The notes under the pieces were generated by a model. It was not told where the DNA came from. It ran no database searches and saw nothing but the letters and a program-made list of their open reading frames with translations. Source: Roseivivax halodurans JCM 10272 (GTDB lineage Bacteria > Pseudomonadota > Alphaproteobacteria > Rhodobacterales > Rhodobacteraceae). From it: a stretch of DNA of 64,000 nucleotides. The position numbers and the translations under genes were made by a program. This document shows positions 25,904 to 34,989 of the stretch, piece by piece; positions within the stretch are counted from its first letter, which is position 1, and each line of letters starts with the position of its first letter. Location of the stretch: assembly GCF_000521785.1 (NCBI RefSeq), contig NZ_JALZ01000011.1, positions 52,965 through 116,964 of the forward strand, in the 5' to 3' direction.

Positions 25904-26557
25904 ATGCTCGACGCGACCGATCTGACCAAGACATATGACACTGCCGACGGCCCGCTGACCGTTCTCGACCACGTCTCGCTATCGGTCTCCCGCGGCGAAA
26001 GCGTTGCCCTCACCGGCGAGAGCGGCTCGGGAAAATCGACGCTCCTCCACTGCCTCGGCTGCCTCGATTCCCCCGATAGCGGCGAGATCATTCTCGACGG
26101 CCAAGCCCTGCACGGCCTCGGCGAAAGTGGCCGAGCCGAGGTGCGGCGCCACCAGATCGGCGTTGTTTTCCAGAGCCTTAACCTCATCCCCTCGCTCACC
26201 GTCCGCCAGAACCTGAGCTTTCAGGCACGCCTCGCCGGCCGCGTCGACGAGGACTGGCTCGCCGCCCTGACGGACCGCCTCGGGCTCGCCGGCCTAGAGG
26301 ACCGCTACCCCGAACAGCTCTCCGGCGGCCAGCAGCAGCGCGTCGCCATCGGCCGCGCCGTCGCCGGCCGCCCGGCCCTAGTCCTCGCCGACGAGCCCAC
26401 CGGCAACCTCGACGAGGACACCGCCGACCGCGTCCTCACCCTTCTTCTCGACCTCGTGCGCGAAACCGGCGCCGGCTTCCTGATGGTCACCCATTCCCCC
26501 CGCCACGCCGCCCGCATGGGCCGCCAGCTGCATCTCGAAGCGGGCCGCATCACGTGA
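25904..26557 (+). CDS. ABC transporter ATPase (LolD/MacB type)
   Basis: A 217-residue ATPase with Walker A GESGSGKST at 38-46, signature [14 protein letters not shown] and Walker B VLADEPTGNLD. The PTGNLD phrase is characteristic of the LolD/MacB/FtsE class, which works with FtsX-like permeases on lipids, lipoproteins or peptides rather than small-solute import. ATG at 25904 has AAGAGG upstream. The stop overlaps the GTG start of the permease. With the permease and the lipocalin-like protein it forms an AttEFGH-like operon. Confidence 0.93.
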   Translation: MLDATDLTKTYDTADGPLTVLDHVSLSVSRGESVALTGESGSGKSTLLHCLGCLDSPDSGEIILDGQALHGLGESGRAEVRRHQIGVVFQSLNLIPSLTVRQNLSFQARLAGRVDEDWLAALTDRLGLAGLEDRYPEQLSGGQQQRVAIGRAVAGRPALVLADEPTGNLDEDTADRVLTLLLDLVRETGAGFLMVTHSPRHAARMGRQLHLEAGRIT

Positions 26558-28947
26558 CCCGCACGGCGCTCCTCGCGCTCCTGTCGCATTGGAACCGACA
26601 CCGGCTGCAGCTCGCGATGCTGCTCCTCGGCCTCGCCCTCGCGACCGCGCTCTGGTCCGGGGTGCAGGCGATTAATGCCGAGGCCAGAAAGAGTTACGAC
26701 CGCGCCGCGGCGACGCTGGGGCAAGACACGCTCGTCCGCCTGACCTCGCCGGACGGGGTGACGCTCGAACAGTTCGTCGCCCTGCGGCGCGCCGGCTGGC
26801 TCGTCAGCCCGGTGCTCGAGGGCAGCATCCGCGTCGCGGACACGCGTCTGCGGATCCTCGGCGTCGATCCCCTGACCGCACCGCCGCAGGCCGGTCTCGC
26901 GAGCCTCACGCAAGGCGACGACGTGCTCGCGGAGTTCCTCGGCGAGCCAGGTCTCCTCTTCGTCGCTCCGGAAACCGCAGCCGAACTCGACGGCGAGACC
27001 CTGCCCCCGCGCCGCATCGCCCCCGACCTCGCGCCCGGCACCGCGATCACCGACATCACCACCGCGCAGGCCCTGCTCGACCGGCAGCGGCTGACCCATC
27101 TTCTGATCGCGCCCGAGCAGCCCATGGGTCTGACATCGCTCGAGGATCTCACCGACCTCACGCGCTCCACCCCCGAGGAGGGCACCGATCTTGCCGAGCT
27201 GACGGACAGCTTCCATCTCAACCTCACCGCCTTCGGCCTTCTGTCCTTCGGCGTCGGGCTCTTCATCGTGCAATCCGCGATCGGCCTCGCCTTCGAGCAG
27301 CGCCGCCAGACCTTCCGCACCCTTCGGGCGCTCGGGCTCGGCCTCAACCGCCTGATGACGCTGCTCGCCGCGGAGCTCGCCATCTTCGCGCTCCTTGCCG
27401 GCAGCCTCGGCCTCGTCATCGGCTACGCCATCGCTGCGGCGCTTCTGCCCGGTGTCGCCGGCACGCTGCGCGGGCTCTACGGCGCCTCGGTCTCGGGCGC
27501 GCTGAGTTTCGATCCGCTCTGGGCGCTCGCGGGCCTCGGCATCACCCTGGCCGGCACCGCGCTCGCGGGCGCGCAGGCGCTCTGGCGGGTCGCCCGAATG
27601 CCCCTTCTCGCCCCCGCCCAGCCGCGCGCCTGGGCGATGGCGTCGCTCCGAAGCCTTATGGCGCAAGGGGTTGCGGCGGCGCTGCTGCTCTCGGCCAGCG
27701 CATTCCTCGTCGTCTTCGGCACCGGCCTCGTCGCAGCGTTTGCCGGCCTCGGGGCTCTCCTGATCGGGGCCGCTCTGGCGCTGCCGCCGCTCCTCATCGG
27801 CGCCCTGCGCCTCGTCCAGCCGCTCGCCCGCGGCCCGATCGGGGAATGGCTTCTCGCCGACGCCCGCCAGCAGGTGCCCGCCCTCTCGCTCGCCTTGATG
27901 GCGCTCCTCCTCGCGCTCTCTGCCAATATCGGCGTCGGCACGATGGTCGGCTCGTTCCGCACCACCTTCACCGGCTGGCTCGACCAGCGCCTCTCGGCGG
28001 AAATCTACGTCACCGCTCCGGACTCGGCCTCCGCGACGCGCGTCCGGGAGGTCTCCATCGACCTCGGCGCCGATCCCCTGCCGATCTGGTCGGTCGAGGC
28101 TGAGGTCGCCGGCCGGCCCGCCACCCTTTACGGCATCACCGACCACCCCAGCTACCGTCAGGACTGGCCACTGCTCTTCGCCCTGCCCGACGCCTGGAAC
28201 AGGACCTATGCCGGGGACGGCGTGATGGTGAACGAGCAGGTCTTCCGCAGCGAAAGCCTCTCCCTCGGCGAGCCCGTGACGCTGGCCGAGGGTTGGGACG
28301 TGCCTGTGGCTGGCGTCTATGCCGATTACGGAAATCCCAACGCGCAGGCGATGATCGGAGACGACGTTCTCGCCGCCCGCTACCCGGACGTGCCGCGGCT
28401 TCGCTACGCGATCCACACGGACGACCCGGAGGCTCTTGCCACGGCACTGCAGGACAGGGCCGAGCTGCCGCCGCAGGGACTCGTGAACCAGTCCAAGCTC
28501 AAGGCCATCTCTCTGAGGGTCTTCGAGCAGACCTTCCTCGTGACCGGCGCGCTCAACGTTCTCACCCTCGGGGTCGCCGGCATCGCCGTTCTGACGTCGC
28601 TCCTGACCCTCTCCGGCCTGCGCCTGCCGCAGCTCGCCCCGCTCTGGGCGTTTGGCGTCAGGCCGGCCAGGCTTGCACGGCTCGAAGTCGCGCGCACCTG
28701 CATCCTCGCTCTGCTGACATGGGCCCTGTCGGTGCCGGTGGGGCTGGCGCTCGCTTGGGTGCTTCTCGCCAAGGTCAACGTGGAGGCCTTCGGCTGGCGC
28801 CTGCCGATGCTGCTCTTCCCCGGACAATGGATCTGGCTGGCCGGCGCGGCCCTGCTCTCAGCCGGTATCGCCTGCCTCTGGCCGGCGATCCGCCTCACCC
28901 GCCTGCCGCCCTCCCGCCTGTTGCGAGTGTTCGCCCATGAGAGATGA
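26554..28947 (+). CDS. FtsX-like ABC transporter permease
   Basis: A 797-residue inner-membrane protein starting at GTG 26554. It has an N-terminal helix (about 16-37) followed by a soluble periplasmic domain. Then comes a group of FtsX-type helices (about 225-400), a second periplasmic domain after SANIGVGTMVGSFR, and a final group of helices near the C-terminus (about 655-790). This doubled FtsX plan is seen in MacB-type permeases for outer-membrane or envelope substrates. It overlaps the ATPase (GTGA) and the downstream lipocalin-like gene (11 bases). Confidence 0.9.
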   Translation: MTRTALLALLSHWNRHRLQLAMLLLGLALATALWSGVQAINAEARKSYDRAAATLGQDTLVRLTSPDGVTLEQFVALRRAGWLVSPVLEGSIRVADTRLRILGVDPLTAPPQAGLASLTQGDDVLAEFLGEPGLLFVAPETAAELDGETLPPRRIAPDLAPGTAITDITTAQALLDRQRLTHLLIAPEQPMGLTSLEDLTDLTRSTPEEGTDLAELTDSFHLNLTAFGLLSFGVGLFIVQSAIGLAFEQRRQTFRTLRALGLGLNRLMTLLAAELAIFALLAGSLGLVIGYAIAAALLPGVAGTLRGLYGASVSGALSFDPLWALAGLGITLAGTALAGAQALWRVARMPLLAPAQPRAWAMASLRSLMAQGVAAALLLSASAFLVVFGTGLVAAFAGLGALLIGAALALPPLLIGALRLVQPLARGPIGEWLLADARQQVPALSLALMALLLALSANIGVGTMVGSFRTTFTGWLDQRLSAEIYVTAPDSASATRVREVSIDLGADPLPIWSVEAEVAGRPATLYGITDHPSYRQDWPLLFALPDAWNRTYAGDGVMVNEQVFRSESLSLGEPVTLAEGWDVPVAGVYADYGNPNAQAMIGDDVLAARYPDVPRLRYAIHTDDPEALATALQDRAELPPQGLVNQSKLKAISLRVFEQTFLVTGALNVLTLGVAGIAVLTSLLTLSGLRLPQLAPLWAFGVRPARLARLEVARTCILALLTWALSVPVGLALAWVLLAKVNVEAFGWRLPMLLFPGQWIWLAGAALLSAGIACLWPAIRLTRLPPSRLLRVFAHER

Positions 28948-30001
28948 CCTGACCGCTGCCCTTCTCTGCGTCGTTTTCGCCGGACCGGCCTCCGCCCAGG
29001 GGTTCGCGGGCCTCGGCGCGGATGCGGGTGCCGACTTCGCGATGCCAAACCCCGAGCGCGAGCTGACCTTCCCCGCCGACCATTTTGCCCATCCCGGCTA
29101 CCGCATCGAATGGTGGTACCTGACCGCGACATTGGAGGGAGCGGACGGCAGGGAATACGGGGCCCAGTGGACCCTCTTTCGATCCGCCCTCTCGCCGACG
29201 ATGGCAGACGGCTGGGAAACGAACCAGATCTGGCTCGGCCACGCCGCGGTCACGACACCGGACGCCCACCGTTTCGCCGAGCGGTATGCCCGCGGGGGCA
29301 TCGGCCAGGCAGGCATCTCGGATCCCTTCGCGGCGTTCATCGACGACTGGTCAATGACCAGTGCAGCGGATCCCGAGGAGGATCCGCTCGATGTCCTGTC
29401 CCTGACCGCGCGCGGCAGCGATTTCGCCTATGCGCTGGAGCTGACTGCCGAGGGGCCGCTCGTCCGTCACGGCGAGGACGGCTATTCGGTCAAGTCACCC
29501 GAGGGGCAGGCAAGCCACTATTACTCGCAGCCTTTCTACACCGTGGAGGGAACGCTCGACCTGCCGTCCGGCGAGGTCGAGGTGACGGGTAAGGCCTGGC
29601 TCGACCGCGAATGGTCCTCCCAGCCACTGGCCGCAAACCAGAGCGGGTGGGACTGGTTCTCCCTGAGCTTCGACAGCGGTGCCAAGCTGATGGGCTTCGG
29701 TCTCCGCACCGACGAGCAAGGTACGCACTTCACCTCTGCGACGTGGATCGAGGATGACGGCACCACCGAAACCTACGGTGATGGCGCACTCGCCCTCACA
29801 CCGCTCCGGACAGCTTCGGTAGAAGGGCGAAGTATTCCGGTCGAATGGCGCCTCGTCCTCCCCGACCGCGGGCTCGACGTCACGACGCAGCCTCTGAACC
29901 CGCAGGCATGGATGGGGACGAGCTTTCCCTACTGGGAGGGGCCGATCTCGATCGCAGGCAGCCATTCGGGCCGCGGATACCTCGAGATGACGGGCTACTG
30001 A
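28937..30001 (+). CDS. Secreted lipocalin-like protein of the AttH/CrtC (carotenoid 1,2-hydratase-related) family
   Basis: A 354-residue exported protein with a signal peptide (about 1-20, ending ASA before QGF). The family phrases are GYRIEWWYLTATLEG, YGAQWTLFR and WLDREWSSQPLA, found in AttH and in the hydroxyneurosporene-hydratase (CrtC) superfamily. The fold is two lipocalin-like barrels. No carotenoid genes are near, so a carotenoid role is unlikely. The ATPase-FtsX-AttH order matches the AttEFGH type, whose substrate is not known. A hydrophobic ligand handed over from the permease would fit. Confidence 0.88.
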   Translation: MRDDLTAALLCVVFAGPASAQGFAGLGADAGADFAMPNPERELTFPADHFAHPGYRIEWWYLTATLEGADGREYGAQWTLFRSALSPTMADGWETNQIWLGHAAVTTPDAHRFAERYARGGIGQAGISDPFAAFIDDWSMTSAADPEEDPLDVLSLTARGSDFAYALELTAEGPLVRHGEDGYSVKSPEGQASHYYSQPFYTVEGTLDLPSGEVEVTGKAWLDREWSSQPLAANQSGWDWFSLSFDSGAKLMGFGLRTDEQGTHFTSATWIEDDGTTETYGDGALALTPLRTASVEGRSIPVEWRLVLPDRGLDVTTQPLNPQAWMGTSFPYWEGPISIAGSHSGRGYLEMTGY

Positions 30002-30040
30002 GCCCGGCGGTTTGCCTCCGCCGGACCCGTCGCACCGTAC

Positions 30041-31591
30041 TTACTCGGTGGACGTCGAGACCCCCGCCTCGCGCAGCGCGTCGTCGACCGCGTTCATGAA
30101 CGACAGCTGTCGCTCGAGAAAGACCGACTTGTTAACCTCGGGCTCCTCGCTCGCGAGAGCCTGGCAATAGGACGAAGTGAGCGCAGTGAGCGTCTCGCTA
30201 TATCCGACCTCGGGCATCGCGCTTGCGAAACCGGAAACGATCGGGGTTAGCTGCTCGGCCTCGACGGTCTGTCCCGACAGATCGGCGACCTGGTTCTCAA
30301 TGCCCACCGGGATCTCCACGTTTCCGGGCGCCGGACAATTGGTCGTGAGCTCGAGGCTGGGCTCGATCTCCGCGCCGGGGCGCAGCTCCTCGACGAGATT
30401 GGCCGTCGCCCCGTCGGCTCCCTTGTTGCCCCAGCTGCGGCGCACGTAGTTCGTGACGTCGGCGATCTCCTGATCGCTCAGGACCTCGGCGAAGCTCGGC
30501 ATCGGGCCCCATTCGTTGCGCGCGACGATGCCCTGAAGCAGCACGTTGACCACGTTGGTCGGCGACTTTGCAGTTACGCCGCCGTTGTTTACCAGCCGCG
30601 CCGCATTCTCGCCGCCCATGCCGTCTTCACCGTGACAGGACAGACAATTGCCCACATAGACCGCTTCGCCGCTGGCGATAACGTCGTCCGGGATATCCTC
30701 CATGCGGGGCGGCTGGCGCGGCTCGTCCTCGTCCTGACGCTGCATGATGTAAGCGGCGATGGCCCGGACATCCTCCTCGCGGGCGGTCTCGAGGCTCTTG
30801 GTGACCTGATACATCGCACCGAACGAGGCCAGCCCATCGGGATGCTGGTTGGCAAGATACGCGGTCAGCGTCTCCTCGTCGAATTTCTCGAGCGCGGAGC
30901 CTTGCGTACCGCTGATGTTCGGCGCGTACCAACCGTCGACCAGCGCGCCCTGGTACTTCTGATCCGTGATCGGCCCGCCGATGGCGTTCCTCGGCGTGTG
31001 ACACGATTGGCAATGCGCCAGGGCTTCGGCGAGGAACTTCCCGCGATTGTACTGATCGTCTCTTTCGCTGTCGGGCTCGAAACGGCCGGGTTCGAAATAG
31101 AGAGCCTGCCACGCCGCCACACCGCGCCGCACGTTGAACGGGAACGGCAGCTGGATGACCTGAACCTCGTGCGCGATGGGCTCGATGCTCCGGAAATACG
31201 ACCACAGATCGCTGATGTCGTCGTCCGAGAGCTTGGTGTAGTGGTTGTAAGGCATGGCCGGGTAAAGCGGCCCGCCCTCCTTCCGCTGACCCTGCCGAAG
31301 GGCCGCCTCGAAATCCGCTTCGGTCCAGTCGCCGATGCCGGTCTCGGGATCGGGCGTGATGTTCGGGCCGACGAGCGTGCCGAACGGCGTATCGAGCTCG
31401 ACGCCTCCGGCATAGGCCCCGGGGCCCTCGTCCCCGGTATGGCAGTGCGTGCAACCGCCGACCTGTGCGAGATATTCCCCGCGAGCGATGGGATCCTCTC
31501 CCTCGGTCACCTGCTGGGCGAACGTCGGGCACGTCAGGGCTGTGCCCGCTGCCAGGCCGGCGAGCAGGCGGGACATGGCAGTTCCGCGCAT
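30041..31591 (-). CDS. Tri-haem cytochrome c, alcohol/gluconate dehydrogenase subunit type
   Basis: A 516-residue exported protein with three haem c sites: CTHCH at 47-51, CQSCH at 194-198 and CLSCH at 316-320. A signal peptide covers about 1-26. The three-domain plan is that of the cytochrome subunit of membrane alcohol, aldehyde or gluconate dehydrogenases. A C-terminal extension of about 130 residues beyond the last haem domain has no recognised motif. No dehydrogenase subunit is next to it; the neighbour is a TPP enzyme. The start at 31591 is set by GGAGG 7 bases upstream. Confidence 0.9.
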   Translation of the reverse strand: MRGTAMSRLLAGLAAGTALTCPTFAQQVTEGEDPIARGEYLAQVGGCTHCHTGDEGPGAYAGGVELDTPFGTLVGPNITPDPETGIGDWTEADFEAALRQGQRKEGGPLYPAMPYNHYTKLSDDDISDLWSYFRSIEPIAHEVQVIQLPFPFNVRRGVAAWQALYFEPGRFEPDSERDDQYNRGKFLAEALAHCQSCHTPRNAIGGPITDQKYQGALVDGWYAPNISGTQGSALEKFDEETLTAYLANQHPDGLASFGAMYQVTKSLETAREEDVRAIAAYIMQRQDEDEPRQPPRMEDIPDDVIASGEAVYVGNCLSCHGEDGMGGENAARLVNNGGVTAKSPTNVVNVLLQGIVARNEWGPMPSFAEVLSDQEIADVTNYVRRSWGNKGADGATANLVEELRPGAEIEPSLELTTNCPAPGNVEIPVGIENQVADLSGQTVEAEQLTPIVSGFASAMPEVGYSETLTALTSSYCQALASEEPEVNKSVFLERQLSFMNAVDDALREAGVSTSTE

Positions 31592-31743
31592 GAACATTCC
31601 TCCTTCGAACTGAGGATGAGTTAGTGCGCTCTGCACGGCTGCCCATGCGTCAAGCGGACTCCGATCAAAGCCGGCGCGAAACTCGCACTTGCGCGGAGGT
31701 GACTGGTCCCCGCCACAGGGTTGCGCAATCGAGGCTCGAAAGC

Positions 31744-33405
31744 TTAACCCGCGCGCAACTTTGTCACCGTCGTCCGGGTCGAGATCATCTCGGGGTCGGT
31801 AACGAGCTCGATGACGGTCGGCCCCTCATGTGCAAAGGCTGCCTCGAGAGCGGGCCTGAACTCCGCGGTCTCCGTCACCCGGGCATAGGCTGCTCCATAG
31901 CCCTCGGCCAGCTTGCCGAAATCGGGGTTCTTCAGGTCGGTGCCCGAGACCCGCCCGGGGTGTTCACGCTCCTGGTGCATCCGGATCGTCCCGTATGTGG
32001 CGTTGTTGAAGAGGAGGACGATTGGCCGACCGCCATGTTGGACCGCAGTCGCCAGTTCCGCTCCGCTCATCATGAAACCGCCGTCTCCCACGAACGCGAC
32101 GACCTGCCTCGCCGGATCGCGGAGCGATGCGGCGACCGCGGCCGGCACCGCGTAGCCCATCGAACCGCAGGTCGATCCGATCTGCCGCCCGGGGCGTCCA
32201 AAGCGCAGGAAACGATGCGCCCATCCCGTATGGTTACCCGCATCGAGCGTCACGATGCAATCTGGGGGCAAGAGGTCCCTCACCTCCGCGATCGCCGCTC
32301 CCATGTCGAGAGGGAAGTCGTGCGGCGGCGGTTCGCTGTCGGAGAGGTACTCGTCACGGAGAGCGGCAAGCCAGTCGGGCGCCCCCTTGGTGCGGCGGCC
32401 TGCCAGCTTTTCGGCCGCCTGCGACGCGTTTGCCGCGATACCGAGCTCGGGCGCGTAGACCCGACCGATCTCGTCCGGATCGCAATGGACATGGATCAGT
32501 CTTTGCTCCGGCGTCGGGACCGACAGCGTCGAATAGGTCTTGGTGGTGATCTCGCCGAGGCGCGGACCGAGCACGAGCAGCACATCCGCCTCACCGATGC
32601 GCCGGATGAGGCTCGGCGCGACACCGGTGCCGAAATCGCCGACATAGACCTTCGAGCGATTGTCGATCACGTCCTGTCGCCGGAACGAGGTCGCCACGGG
32701 GACCTCATTCTCCTCTGCAAAACGGCGAAGCGCGTCCGCCCCTGCGTCGGTCCAGCCGGGACCTCCCGCGAGGATCATCGGTCGCTCGGCCCCCTCCAGC
32801 ACGGCCATGATCGCATCGGCCTGAGCATCCGATAGCTCCGCCTGGGTCGGAACATAGGGCCGCCCATCCGGCACTGCCACGCGATCGGTCAGCATGTCCT
32901 CGGGGAGCGCGAGCACCACCGGCCCCGGCCTGCCCGACGTCGCGACGCGAAAGGCACGGGCCATGTATTCCGGAATGCGGGCGGCATCGTCGATCTGCGC
33001 GGCCCATTTCGCGACCGGCCCGAACATCTGGCGGTAATCGATCTCCTGAAAGCTCTCGCGATCCATCGTGTCGCGCCCCACCTGCCCCACCAGCAGGATC
33101 ATCGGCGTCGAATCCTGGTAGGCGATGTGCACGCCTACCGCGGCCTGACAGGCGCCCGGCCCCCGCGTGACCATGCAGATGCCCGGCCGGCCCGTCAGCT
33201 TTCCGTAAGCCTCCGCCATGTCCGCGGCACCGGCCTCGTGCCGGGCGTTGTAGAGCGTGAAGCGGTCGCGGACGTCGTAAAGAGCGTCCAGCACCTCGAG
33301 ATAGCTCTCGCCGGGCACGCAATAGGCGCAATCGGCGCCATGGATGAGCAGCTGGTCGACCAGAACCTGCCCGCCGGTTCGTTGCCTCAGTTCCGCTCCG
33401 TCCAT
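31744..33405 (-). CDS. Thiamine-pyrophosphate enzyme, acetolactate-synthase-like
   Basis: A 553-residue TPP-dependent enzyme. The activating Glu is E57 in NARHEAGAADMAEA. The TPP/Mg motif runs from GDGG (441-444) to NN (468-469). Three domains are visible in the usual PYR, central and PP order. There is no partner small (IlvN-type) subunit and it differs from biosynthetic acetolactate synthase, so it may be a decarboxylase or lyase of unknown substrate. ATG at 33405 was chosen because AAGGGAG is 8 bases upstream; an in-frame ATG at 33432 is less likely. A tri-haem cytochrome gene lies 152 bases downstream on the same strand. Confidence 0.88.
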   Translation of the reverse strand: MDGAELRQRTGGQVLVDQLLIHGADCAYCVPGESYLEVLDALYDVRDRFTLYNARHEAGAADMAEAYGKLTGRPGICMVTRGPGACQAAVGVHIAYQDSTPMILLVGQVGRDTMDRESFQEIDYRQMFGPVAKWAAQIDDAARIPEYMARAFRVATSGRPGPVVLALPEDMLTDRVAVPDGRPYVPTQAELSDAQADAIMAVLEGAERPMILAGGPGWTDAGADALRRFAEENEVPVATSFRRQDVIDNRSKVYVGDFGTGVAPSLIRRIGEADVLLVLGPRLGEITTKTYSTLSVPTPEQRLIHVHCDPDEIGRVYAPELGIAANASQAAEKLAGRRTKGAPDWLAALRDEYLSDSEPPPHDFPLDMGAAIAEVRDLLPPDCIVTLDAGNHTGWAHRFLRFGRPGRQIGSTCGSMGYAVPAAVAASLRDPARQVVAFVGDGGFMMSGAELATAVQHGGRPIVLLFNNATYGTIRMHQEREHPGRVSGTDLKNPDFGKLAEGYGAAYARVTETAEFRPALEAAFAHEGPTVIELVTDPEMISTRTTVTKLRAG

Positions 33406-33668
33406 TGTGCAGGCTCCCTTCTCGCTACGCATCCCGGTCAGGCGACACGATGCGGTGCGGATTGTCCATAAGGAGCGACGCGACCCAGCCGGCGAAGCCG
33501 GGCTTCACTGGGACCTCGGCGCGGGATCTGCATGGCGGTTTGTCGGGAGTGTAGCCGCCTCATGGCGGCGAGATCCCAGTTGGCGTCAATTGCGCATATG
33601 CGCCCAACCATTTACCGGATACCAGACCGGGCACCGGCCAGACTTACCAGGAAGACAGGACAGCACGT

Positions 33669-34442
33669 ATGACACCGTTCCGCATGACACTTGTACCGTT
33701 GGTCGCCACCGCCCTTCTGGCGGGGTGCGCTGGCGGTCCCGGGCCGGATGAGAGAGAAGCACGAGGGTCGGACATGACAACAGCTCAGCGGCCGTCGTTT
33801 CCCTTTCCCGGTGGCGGACGCGGAACAAGCGCAGAGCGGATGGCCATGTACGCCGCGGTCGAGGACAATGGTCGCACGGTCCCGGCGATCGATCCCCAAT
33901 ACCTGACCGAAGAGAAGGTACGTCAGGAGGTCGATTACTACGCTCCCTACAAGGCGGGAACGATCATCGTCGATCCCGGTGCCAAACGGCTCTACCACCT
34001 GGGGGAAGGCGACCGTGCCATGCGTTACGCCGTGGCCGTGGGCGAAGCGGGATACGGCTTCTCGGGTAAGGCAACGGTCCCCTTCACGCGGGAATGGCCG
34101 AACTGGACCCCCACCCGGAACATGCTCAGGCGCGAGCCCGAGAAGTACGAAGAATTCGCCGCCGGCGTGCCCGGCGGCCTCGATAATCCGCTCGGGGCGC
34201 GGGCGCTCTACCTCTACCGCAACGGCCGCGACACCCTCTATCGCATACACGGCACGCCAAGCCCCTGGACGGTCGGCCACAACGCCTCCTCCGGCTGTAT
34301 CCGCATGTTCAACCAGGACGTCATTCACCTTGCCGAAGAGGTCGAAACCGGTGCCCAGGTCGTCGTTCTCGATCGAAGCGAGAGCGGCAAGTGGACAAGC
34401 GCACCCGACGTCGTCGCCGAGGCTTCGACCTCCTCGGAGTAA
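33669..34442 (+). CDS. L,D-transpeptidase (ErfK/YbiS family) lipoprotein
   Basis: A 257-residue exported protein with a lipobox (ALLAGC, lipidated C20). The YkuD catalytic domain spans about residues 95-235, with IHGTP and the active-site C210 in NASSGCIRM. The family histidine before the glycine is a serine (SSGC rather than SHGC), as in many alphaproteobacterial ErfK proteins. It probably attaches outer-membrane lipoproteins to peptidoglycan or makes 3-3 links. It is a single gene, diverging from the TPP enzyme across about 260 bases. Confidence 0.9.
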   Translation: MTPFRMTLVPLVATALLAGCAGGPGPDEREARGSDMTTAQRPSFPFPGGGRGTSAERMAMYAAVEDNGRTVPAIDPQYLTEEKVRQEVDYYAPYKAGTIIVDPGAKRLYHLGEGDRAMRYAVAVGEAGYGFSGKATVPFTREWPNWTPTRNMLRREPEKYEEFAAGVPGGLDNPLGARALYLYRNGRDTLYRIHGTPSPWTVGHNASSGCIRMFNQDVIHLAEEVETGAQVVVLDRSESGKWTSAPDVVAEASTSSE

Positions 34443-34798
34443 CGCGCCGTCCCAGAAATCTGTAGGTGACCTGCCGAAGGATGTCTCCAGCATAGGCAGA
34501 TTGCCGATCCCGATCCTCAAACACGAGGTGGGCGCGAAGCGCCGTGCCTTTTGCTCGAGGAACGGCGTTTCGCAAACACTCTCCGTAAATGGAATACAAC
34601 GTTTTATCCCCTCGAGTGACGCCAATCGAGGATGCCAGCGCCCGGCTGAAGACGCTTTCGGGCGAGCAGATTCCGGGTGTGGCAGTGATGAAGGGATGCG
34701 GAGTTTACGCGATCCTTACGCCGCCTGGCTGACTTCCACATAGCCGCTTTACGGGTCTCCATCCCACATATCGCGCATCCACCAGACTGGAGTGTGCG
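34443..34798. other. Gap upstream of kdp, no intact gene
   Basis: No credible gene. A TetR-operator-like stretch (34577-34590) resembles the site next to the TetR gene at 43,351. A short plus-strand frame after about 34,614 reads without stops for some 38 codons but has no family likeness. The kdp promoter must lie near its right end. Confidence 0.4.
34577..34590. promoter_or_regulatory. CACTCTCCGTAAAT, near-copy of half of the TetR operator
   Basis: The 14 bases match 43368-43381 at 12 positions. It lies in the gap before kdp. It may be a second binding site for the TetR regulator or the leftover promoter of a lost TetR gene. Confidence 0.35.
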
Positions 34799-34882
34799 AT
34801 GACCGACCTTTTGTATCTCTGCCTTGGCCTTCTCTTCTTCGGCGGCTTCGCGGCCGCCGTCCCGGCCATTGCGCGGCTCTGA
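34799..34882 (+). CDS. Tiny hydrophobic membrane peptide leading the kdp operon
   Basis: A 27-residue open frame (ATG at 34799, TGA at 34880) with GGAG 7 bases upstream. It encodes a single transmembrane helix: MTDLLYLCLGLLFF, then small residues and a basic end. A short membrane ORF ahead of kdpF is seen in several kdp operons, with no known role. The stop is followed at once by GAGGAG, the Shine-Dalgarno of kdpF, so coupling is likely. It could be a KdpF-like accessory or a leader peptide. Confidence 0.6.
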   Translation: MTDLLYLCLGLLFFGGFAAAVPAIARL

Positions 34883-34893
34883 GGAGACCCCCC

Positions 34894-34980
34894 ATGTTCG
34901 ATATCATTCTGGGGCTCGCCGTGGCGGCGGGCCTGCTCGTCTATCTCGTCGCGGTTCTTCTGCAACCGCAGAAGTTCTGA
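34894..34980 (+). CDS. kdpF: Potassium ATPase small subunit KdpF
   Basis: A 28-residue single-helix membrane peptide, MFDIILGLAVAAGLLVYLV, ending in LLQPQKF. The hydrophobic helix with a short polar tail ending in F is the usual KdpF pattern, and length matches the family (28-29). It stabilises the KdpABC complex. GAGGAG lies upstream and kdpA follows after 9 bases. Confidence 0.85.
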   Translation: MFDIILGLAVAAGLLVYLVAVLLQPQKF

Positions 34981-34989
34981 GGTGGCACC

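Noticed and set aside
24769..26199. Extended version of the pirin frame starting far upstream
   Set aside because: The extension covers the divergent ABC gene; the ribosome site and family N-terminus are at 25707.
26305..28827. An 840-codon frame antisense to the FtsX permease
   Set aside because: High-GC shadow of the coding strand, with low-complexity Arg/Glu/Gly sequence and no domain.
34614..34730. Short plus-strand frame before kdp (TPIEDASARLKTLSGEQ)
   Set aside because: About 38 codons without a recognised family or a convincing ribosome site; could be chance.
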